A program made the translations under genes and the position numbers. This document shows, one piece after another, positions 57,928 to 64,000 of a stretch of 64,000 nucleotides of DNA. Position 1 is the stretch's first letter; the number at the start of each line of letters is the position of its first letter. A model generated the notes under the pieces. It made no database searches, was not told the origin of the DNA, and was given only the letters and a program-made list of their open reading frames with translations. Source of the DNA: Lophium mytilinum (taxonomy: Eukaryota > Ascomycota > Dothideomycetes > Mytilinidiales > Mytilinidiaceae); the NCBI GenBank assembly GCA_010093605.1, contig MU004192.1, positions 1,634,584 through 1,698,583 on the forward strand. The letters are read 5' to 3'.

Positions 57928-59738
57928 ATTGCTTGACGCAGGGTAATGCTTCTTCGTGCGTCTCGGTGTATGACGGTACGCTTTCGATGGGACGGGAGTC
58001 CCGTACCGCAATCCATGAGCAGGGCACTATGCTACGTGTCTAGTGGTGTTGCTGACTCCTTATTCTCTTTAATTGAAGCGATGATAGCATCAGATGACGA
58101 ACCGGTCGCTATCCTATCTGCATTGAATGGCGATCATCACCTGCATTAGACCGCGATCACTATTGCATTCAACAATCTCAGAAGCATGGCGGAAAAGTAA
58201 CTTTCGACTGTAAATACTCCGACAATTCAAACTCCTGGCATTGGCTATATGCCTACCGATCACGACCTCATCTCCAAGTTGCTCTCCGAATCGCTCATTA
58301 TCTCATGTATCACTGGCCATCACTCAATCTGCTACTCCCCGAAGTCTATATTTCCTTTCTCCGCCGCTGTGCCGTGCAACCCACTCCTTTTCCATAATCC
58401 CCAAAGCTTCTCAAGACGTGGGCCTCGGGTGGCCTCGCGGAAGATCCACTCAACAGAAGGTCCTAAACGTGATAACAGCTAACAGTATGATACGGCATTG
58501 CTTCTATATGAACGCGATGTCCATAACTCGTAAGTCGGTCACATGATCCGCCACGTGTGCCAACGGGCAAACCAAACACCTTTTCCGTAACCTCATCCCA
58601 ACCACTACTGAATTTTCTCATCTTCTATCACTCACCCCAAACTCACAACTACTGCACTACCTCTCTGCTTTTTCATAATCAAGTCCTCCCGCACCTTCCC
58701 ATCCCCAGTCCTCTTCGTCGCCTTCGCCGCCCTCGCCGCCACCGGACCCAACTGCTCCCCTCCCTGCTCATGAATCTCACAAAGATCCCTCTTTCCCCTC
58801 GGTTTCCCCCTCGTACCAAAGTTGCCGCCAACATGAGCAAAACGCCTGCGGTAGTGACTCTTCAGCGCCACGGGCTGCTCGTCATCAATCGAAGACTCAA
58901 TATTATTGCTTTGCTCCTGCCCCAGTGAAGCATTGTAGCGTTGATTTCGCGATTTTTGGCCGTGGGGTCGATGGAAGCGAGAATGGCAATTTGGGTCTTT
59001 GGGTCTTGTATCAGCTCATTCCTTGGAACTAATGAGTAGTCGTTGCGAGGATGCGGTTGCTTGCTATCTCGCTAACGTATGCGGGATGGTTTGTGCATAG
59101 ATGGTGTGACCTCGTAGTGGGAACCTTGGTGAGTTTGGCAAACGAGATGACAAGCGTTGTTAGATTTGTGGCGTATTTAAGATTTAGGGTTCGGATCTAT
59201 CTCTTGATGTTGTATCCTGCGGTGATAGACTGGACTTCACTACGTCACAGGTACTCTCTTCAAAAGCCTTCGGGCATATATACTAATCCCGCCGATACTA
59301 AGGAAATGAAGAAGGGAGGGAGAGATTCAGAGGAAGTCAAGACTCCGAGGACCACTCGTTGCACATGGGTACGGTAGGGATCGTCGAGGCCCGCCCTCAT
59401 CGCCGTGGCAATCCAAGTTGGTAAGAAAAAAGAAGACCGACTCATAAGCCAGAGCAGCCTCCCCTGATCCCTCGGAATGGGAAGCCGGTGTTCTCAAGGC
59501 AACACGTGTGCAGGGCCATATGAGTGAATGTTGTGTGTTGTCAAGAGGCCGTCAACACTCGAATCTAGAACCGTCGACATCCCTTGCCAGGCTTGAGCCG
59601 CTTGCCACGGACGTCGCGTATAAAAACGTCCTCGAACCCAGGACCGACCTCCAGGAAACTTGTCCTCAAATCAGTATTTTCACCATCGCCACCACCACCA
59701 ATACCTCCGCAAATCACATTCCCCTCGATACTCTACCA
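57928..59738. other. Intergenic, about 1.8 kb
   Basis: Downstream of the cupin gene and upstream of F-box paralogue 3. Overlapping frames on both strands around 58560-58930 and a plus frame at 59051-59377 lack ATG-supported starts or known motifs. CACGTG boxes occur near 58553 and 59502. No RNA gene recognised. Confidence 0.4.
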
Positions 59739-61525
59739 ATGGCGCTTCACACTATTCCAAACGAGCTTCTTCTAGAGTTCTCACGATGGCTTTCGGATCA
59801 ACAGCTCAAGAACCTAGTTCAAACCCACCCGAATATACACATCTTTCTACAACCCGAATTGCACAAGCGTGCTATACGAGATCGGTGCCAATGTGACCAC
59901 GATTCCGCAGACTACCGAGGGGCATACGATCTAACCTGCGAGTATGAGCCGCCGTATGCACACACGTTCAAGCCAGCCCTGCATTGGGCAATAGCATGGG
60001 AGCGGCGTCGGCTTGTGGAGTATTTGGTCCGTCACAAGGTCGGTTGCAGAGTGGACGACGGACACTGGCCAGCCCTGGACTGCCTAATCGACTCGATTGA
60101 ACATCCAGCTTGCATGTCCGAAAACTACCCCACTGAGATTGTCATCTCGGTCTTGCAACACGCACAGCGGTTAGGCAAGAACAGGAATATTTCGAAGAGC
60201 CAATTCACACGCTTGCTGGAAGACTGGTTGTGCCGCCACTGCCTATACCCACATTTTATAGGTTATTCCAGTTACATTCCGAAGCTTGAAGTCAAAGTTG
60301 TACGTCATTCTGAAGCTTGGCAAGGCATCGAACTATGATCGCTAATGTTCTGTAGGTGAAAATGTTGTTCCAGCTCGGAGTCCACCCGATGGATCCATCA
60401 AACTCAGGCGCGCATATGCCGTTCGCACCCCGGGTATCCACTACGTCTCCCATCCCTCACATGTTCAGAGTCCAGAACCCACGGCTTCTGAGAATATTCA
60501 TCAAGCATGGCGCGGATCTCAACTGGACCACGCCAGAAGGCGAAAACATTCTACACTTTGCCGTGAAAATGATGGACCACGCCATGGTCAAGGCTCTTCT
60601 AGAGATGGGTATGGATGCAGATGTAGGAGGAAATAACAACCTTTTCAACCCACTGCATCGAGCGATCACAGGCGAGGACCACGACAACTCTATTGAGAAA
60701 CGGCGAATGATTGTGGAGCTGCTACTTGAGCACGGTGCCAACCCAAACATACCTTCACCGAGTAAGGAATTTGCGCTCCACAAGATTCTAGCGAAATTCT
60801 ACGGCGATAGCTACAAGGGGCTGAACCGGGATCATTTCGACGTCCTCGTGGCCCGATGCCAGCACATCAACGCACGCGACACCCAAGGAAAGACGGCGCT
60901 CCACATACTTATGGAGCAACGGAAGCGCGTGCGAAACAATGGAAGCTGTCTCTGGTATGCAAAGATACTCATTGAAGCCGGAGCAGATCCGTCATTGGTA
61001 GACAGCACCGGGTACCCTCCATTTCACTCTGGTATTCGGAAGTCCAAGTTCGGCATCGGCAACTTCACCATTACCCCTGAATGGAGAGACCTTTGGTGGA
61101 CCCCAAACGACATCTATCAGCGACTACATCTTGCCACCTACTATGCGTTAAAGCAGGGTAGGGTGGACTGGATCCCAGCGCGCGTGGTGTACCAGCAGGC
61201 ATACTCCGAGCATGTTTTGAAAAAGTGTCCGGCCGCTTACGCTTGGCCCGCCTTACCGCATATTCGAGCAGAGACTGTTCAGATCTTTCTTGATGTGATG
61301 CACGCCTTGGGGTCCTTTCCTTGGAGAGGAGGGCCTGCGGGTGTGATGTTCCGCGCTTTCTGGGAGAAGCACCGAGAAGAAATCACTGCTCCTCTACCCC
61401 AATCCTATCAAGGCAATTACAACTATCGCGATTGGAAGGAGACGTGGGCTCATTGGCCAGCTTGGAACGTGGAGGAATGGGCAAAGTGGCGAGAGGATCA
61501 GGAGTGGATGCGTAACGATAGATAG
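59739..61525 (+). CDS. F-box/ankyrin repeat protein, paralogue 3
   Basis: Two exons, 59739-60299 and 60356-61525, with a 56-bp intron (GTACGT donor, GCTAATG branch, TAG acceptor), encode 576 residues. MALHTIPNELLLEFSRWLSD with FLQPELHKRAIRDR is the F-box-like start shared with the two minus-strand paralogues. Exon 2 opens VKMLFQLGVHPM, again at the same place. Ankyrins include IFIKHGADLNW, EMGMDADVGGNN, LLLEHGANPNIPSPSKEFAL, GKTALHILMEQ and EAGADPSLVDSTGYPPF; the tail is WAHWPAWNVEEWAKWREDQ. The frame is open upstream of 59739, but only the MALHT start is shared by the family. Likely SCF adaptor by domain; target unknown. It is inverted relative to the other two and about 6 kb away. Confidence 0.85.
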
Positions 61526-62836
61526 TCTGTGATGATGGCTCTACCCTGTTGCGTCATTCGGATTTCCGTGGCCTCTAGATGTGTCTTAGTTCAAAGTTCG
61601 ATGCCGGGCCTGCGAATCTCTGATTAGACAATGGGTCAGGACAGTTCTTTGAGCCTCTAGCTGAAATCAATGGTCTCGAATTCATACCATAGGACAAATC
61701 AGCCTCCATTTGGCCTTCTCGGAGTAATAATAGCTCTGGCAGCGGTCGTCTATAATCGTGTCTTAACGTTCTCTATGTTATCAAGTTAGGGACAGCATGC
61801 AACAAAGTTTGAGTATCAACTCACGTGAGCGAATAATCAGCGGAATACGATTCTTACAAGTGAGCTATATTGCGTCAACGAAACTGCGGTAGCACGAACG
61901 TTTCAGGTGACCTCAATGCCTTTAATGAACGAGTACTTAATGAATTCACGATCTCGATCTTCCCATGGCAGATTCCGTCCACTTTTACGAAGTAGGGGTC
62001 TGCAGCACGTACTTATTCTTGATTCCCAGGCCTGCTAACTGGCACTCCCGACTCCTTTATTTCCAACCAGTATCTGAACCCCTTTCATTTGACACTTACG
62101 TAGTGACTAATACAGTCAGAGGACTGCGCCGGCTCACTTACGAAGTTTGAAAGTGTTCGCAATAGACTGTCAAGTACTTCTTTGCCCTATTAAGAATACT
62201 ATACAAGGCAACCCCTTTGGAAAGTGCAAATTAAGCCAGCACTGATTCCTATTTGCCAGGACTCACAAGCTTGTTGCAGCCTAGGTCTGCGGCTTAACGT
62301 TGTCGCCAAATTTTGTATATATTTCTCGAAAGTTTTGACCTTTAATCCTTAATCTTTCCGTCTGTTGACAATAATCATGTGCTCATCAAACGCCGTAGAC
62401 TGCACCGTCATAGCACGACCGTGGGGATGACGAAGATAAGGTCTACACGCGAGACTGCTGAATGAGTGAAGATCGCATTAAAAGGCTAGAGGTAGGATCC
62501 ATGTCGACATCCAGTGCTCTTCGACCCTATTCTCTTTGAAAGTTTACCCAGGTTTCCAAATCACCCCTCCGCACCACCACAGTCCTAGTACCGAGCACTC
62601 AATGGTCCCTTCTACCGTGCTTCGTCGAGCTGTAGAAACCCATAGCTCCAGGACAAACATTAACCGTCAACCTGCACCACCTTCACTGCGTCCCTTCACC
62701 GTCATCAAGCCACCGCACCGCCACCTACCACCTCCGCTAACACCCTCTCCCCGTCTTCAACGCTTCAAAAGCCCCCAGCTCCACGCTTCAAAGCGTCTTC
62801 TGAGTGGCACCGTAGAACGGCCAAGGCAATAATTTC
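61526..62836. other. Intergenic, about 1.3 kb
   Basis: No supported gene. Short frames (61965-62150, 62536-62832) have no motifs. A palindromic CTCACGTGAG occurs near 61822. Confidence 0.4.
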
Positions 62837-63205
62837 ATGACCCCACAAGAACCCCCTGAAATGTGCCTCCTCATCGCCCCTCTCCACAGCTGCCGCCACC
62901 GCCCCGAATTCCCCCTCTCTCACGAGCACAAACCTTCCTACATCTTCTGCAAAGGTGCGACGCGCTTGCCTAGGAGAAAGCCGTGTGCAGATACGATGAC
63001 GAAAAAGAGGGAAACGGGGACATGGTGTCCGAATTGCGAGAGGTATCTTGTGGATAGTTTGAGGAGGATGGATATGCTGCAGCAGGCCGGGGATGGGGAG
63101 TTGGAGTTGTTCTTGGGGGAGCAGAGACAGAGGAGGAAGGCGAGGTATTGGAGGAGGTTGGCGCAGATGGAGATGGGAGAGGGGAGTGGGGAGGAGGGAG
63201 GGTGA
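62837..63205 (+). CDS. Small Cys-containing hypothetical protein
   Basis: One exon, 122 residues from the ATG at 62837, or 113 if translation starts at the later ATG (MCLLIAPLHSC). I recognise no family. Cysteines are spaced Cys...Cys-x-His near the start, then IFCKGATRLPRRKPC, then TWCPNCERY, a CPxC pair that could bind zinc. The C-terminal part is charged and helical (Glu/Arg/Gln-rich) and ends in low-complexity GEGSGEEGG. There is no signal peptide. Many fungi encode short MC-starting proteins with such scattered Cys pairs; this may be one, or a chance frame in GA-rich DNA. Confidence 0.4.
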   Translation: MTPQEPPEMCLLIAPLHSCRHRPEFPLSHEHKPSYIFCKGATRLPRRKPCADTMTKKRETGTWCPNCERYLVDSLRRMDMLQQAGDGELELFLGEQRQRRKARYWRRLAQMEMGEGSGEEGG

Positions 63206-63922
63206 GAGGGGAAGGGGAGAGTGGTGGAGATGCGGAATGGTGGCGTTGATCGTGTTGTTGGTGAGGAGGTGGTAATTTTTGAGGAAGTATGATGGAAAGA
63301 TGGATGGGCATCTTGCCCTTGCCTAAACTTTCTTCATTTTAAAAACGCTATCACGCTTTACTCATCGGCATGGGAATATTTCGTCGCTGCTAGCAGGAGA
63401 AAGAATTTCGCAAGATCCTGTCAACTTTAGGTTGCGTGATGACGATAGCAACTATCAACTGGGGATGTTAGAGTAGTACCGGGAGTCTTGTAGTGTGGAT
63501 GGCGAGGAAAGGTTCTAGCAACGCACAGAACCTAGGTAAATGGTCTTGCATGAGCTACGAGCATAAAATCTACCTGAGAGCGCGTCTATCAGCAGAAGGC
63601 CTAACCCTGCCTAGCAAGAGATTTTCTGTCAAGGAGGAGCAGCAAGGGTTACGCCATGTATATCTTACCTCTTTTACTTAGCCTCACCTTCTTTCATACT
63701 CCTTCTTCCGTACCCCCTCGTCATCTTCGTCCAATATAGCACGAATATAGCACGCATAGCTGTAACCTCTACTTCTCTTGTTACATGGTTAATTAGCCAC
63801 CACTAGATAGTAGATATAAAACGCCTCAGTCTAAAGGCGTAGATGGAATTCGCTTATATATGAAGTATAGGAGTATCAACCCTCTTCCTCTATCTCGACG
63901 TACATCCTACAAGAAAGAAACC
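63206..63922. other. Intergenic, about 0.7 kb
   Basis: No supported gene. TATAG-rich stretches near 63740-63880 are AT-richer than the surroundings but are not RIP-like. Confidence 0.4.
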
Positions 63923-64000
63923 TTACAACCTCGGAGTATCCTCAGCGTAATCCGTTACCGGCATCACAGTCTTGACATCAGTGTACGACATATAACCCGT
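63923..64000 (-). CDS. Possible 3' end of a minus-strand gene (runs off window)
   Basis: On the minus strand the last 78 bp are open from the window edge to a TAA at 63923-63925, reading TGYMSYTDVKTVMPVTDYAE and ending DTPRL. This is typical coding composition but far too short to name. Confidence 0.35.
   Translation of the reverse strand, partial: TGYMSYTDVKTVMPVTDYAEDTPRL

Noticed and set aside
58560-58990. Basic, protein-like frames on both strands
   Set aside because: The minus frame reads fairly smoothly but has no ATG and no visible upstream exon; composition alone is not enough.
59051-59377. Plus-strand frame of 108 codons
   Set aside because: No motif, no neighbouring splice structure, no conserved segment recognised.
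62536-62832. Plus-strand frame of 98 codons
   Set aside because: Pro/His-rich low-complexity reading of C-rich DNA with no domain.

Overview
The window is nuclear DNA of a filamentous ascomycete (Pezizomycotina; I cannot place the class with confidence). The evidence is short introns (47-95 bp, GTNNGT donors, CTRAY-like branch points), fungus-specific families (ROK1, a BBE flavoprotein, a STAND/NACHT-ankyrin protein, large C2H2 finger proteins, F-box/ankyrin proteins) and an 18 kb AT-rich island almost free of CpA and TpG, the footprint of repeat-induced point mutation (RIP).

Layout. 1-3032: the start of an SDR oxidoreductase (minus) diverging from the DEAD-box helicase ROK1 (plus). 3616-21933: the AT-rich island, made of Ty3/Gypsy-type fossils. 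One complete insertion (5066-13444, minus, LTRs at both ends, 5-bp target duplication) sits inside older, equally decayed element sequence. The island is bounded by two 183-bp copies of another LTR and interrupted by an assembly gap (4024-4033) next to an unmutated coding-like fragment. 23095-24270: a non-coding array of seven diverged units of about 180 bp with paired CCGCG/CGCGG motifs. 24647-28404: a secreted BBE-type FAD oxidase (4 exons) and an AIF/FSP1-like flavoprotein. 28740-32410: a three-exon NLR-like protein (helical N-terminus, NACHT, ankyrins). 32972-38785: two decayed nucleobase/nucleoside salvage genes (a kinase-HAD-UPRT triple fusion and a nucleoside hydrolase) on either side of an intact kinase-like gene. 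39265-48399: a conserved hypothetical protein, a seven-exon gene joining an RBR ubiquitin-ligase module to C2H2 fingers and a membrane tail, and a multi-pass membrane protein. 48729-61525: three F-box/ankyrin paralogues (two minus, one plus) around a DUF7703-like membrane protein, a MITE and a secreted DUF985-type cupin. 62837 to the end: one small hypothetical protein and the 3' tip of a further minus-strand gene.

How it fits together. ROK1 is housekeeping (ribosome biogenesis). Most of the rest is accessory: a putative nonself-recognition receptor, ubiquitin-linked proteins (the RBR fusion and the F-box trio), secreted enzymes, and gene decay close to a RIP-silenced island. The most unusual single locus is 41225-45580. 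One exon there encodes both the second half of RING2 and the first half of a C2H2 finger, so the fusion does not depend on a doubtful gene model, and the position expected to hold the RING2 catalytic cysteine is aspartate.
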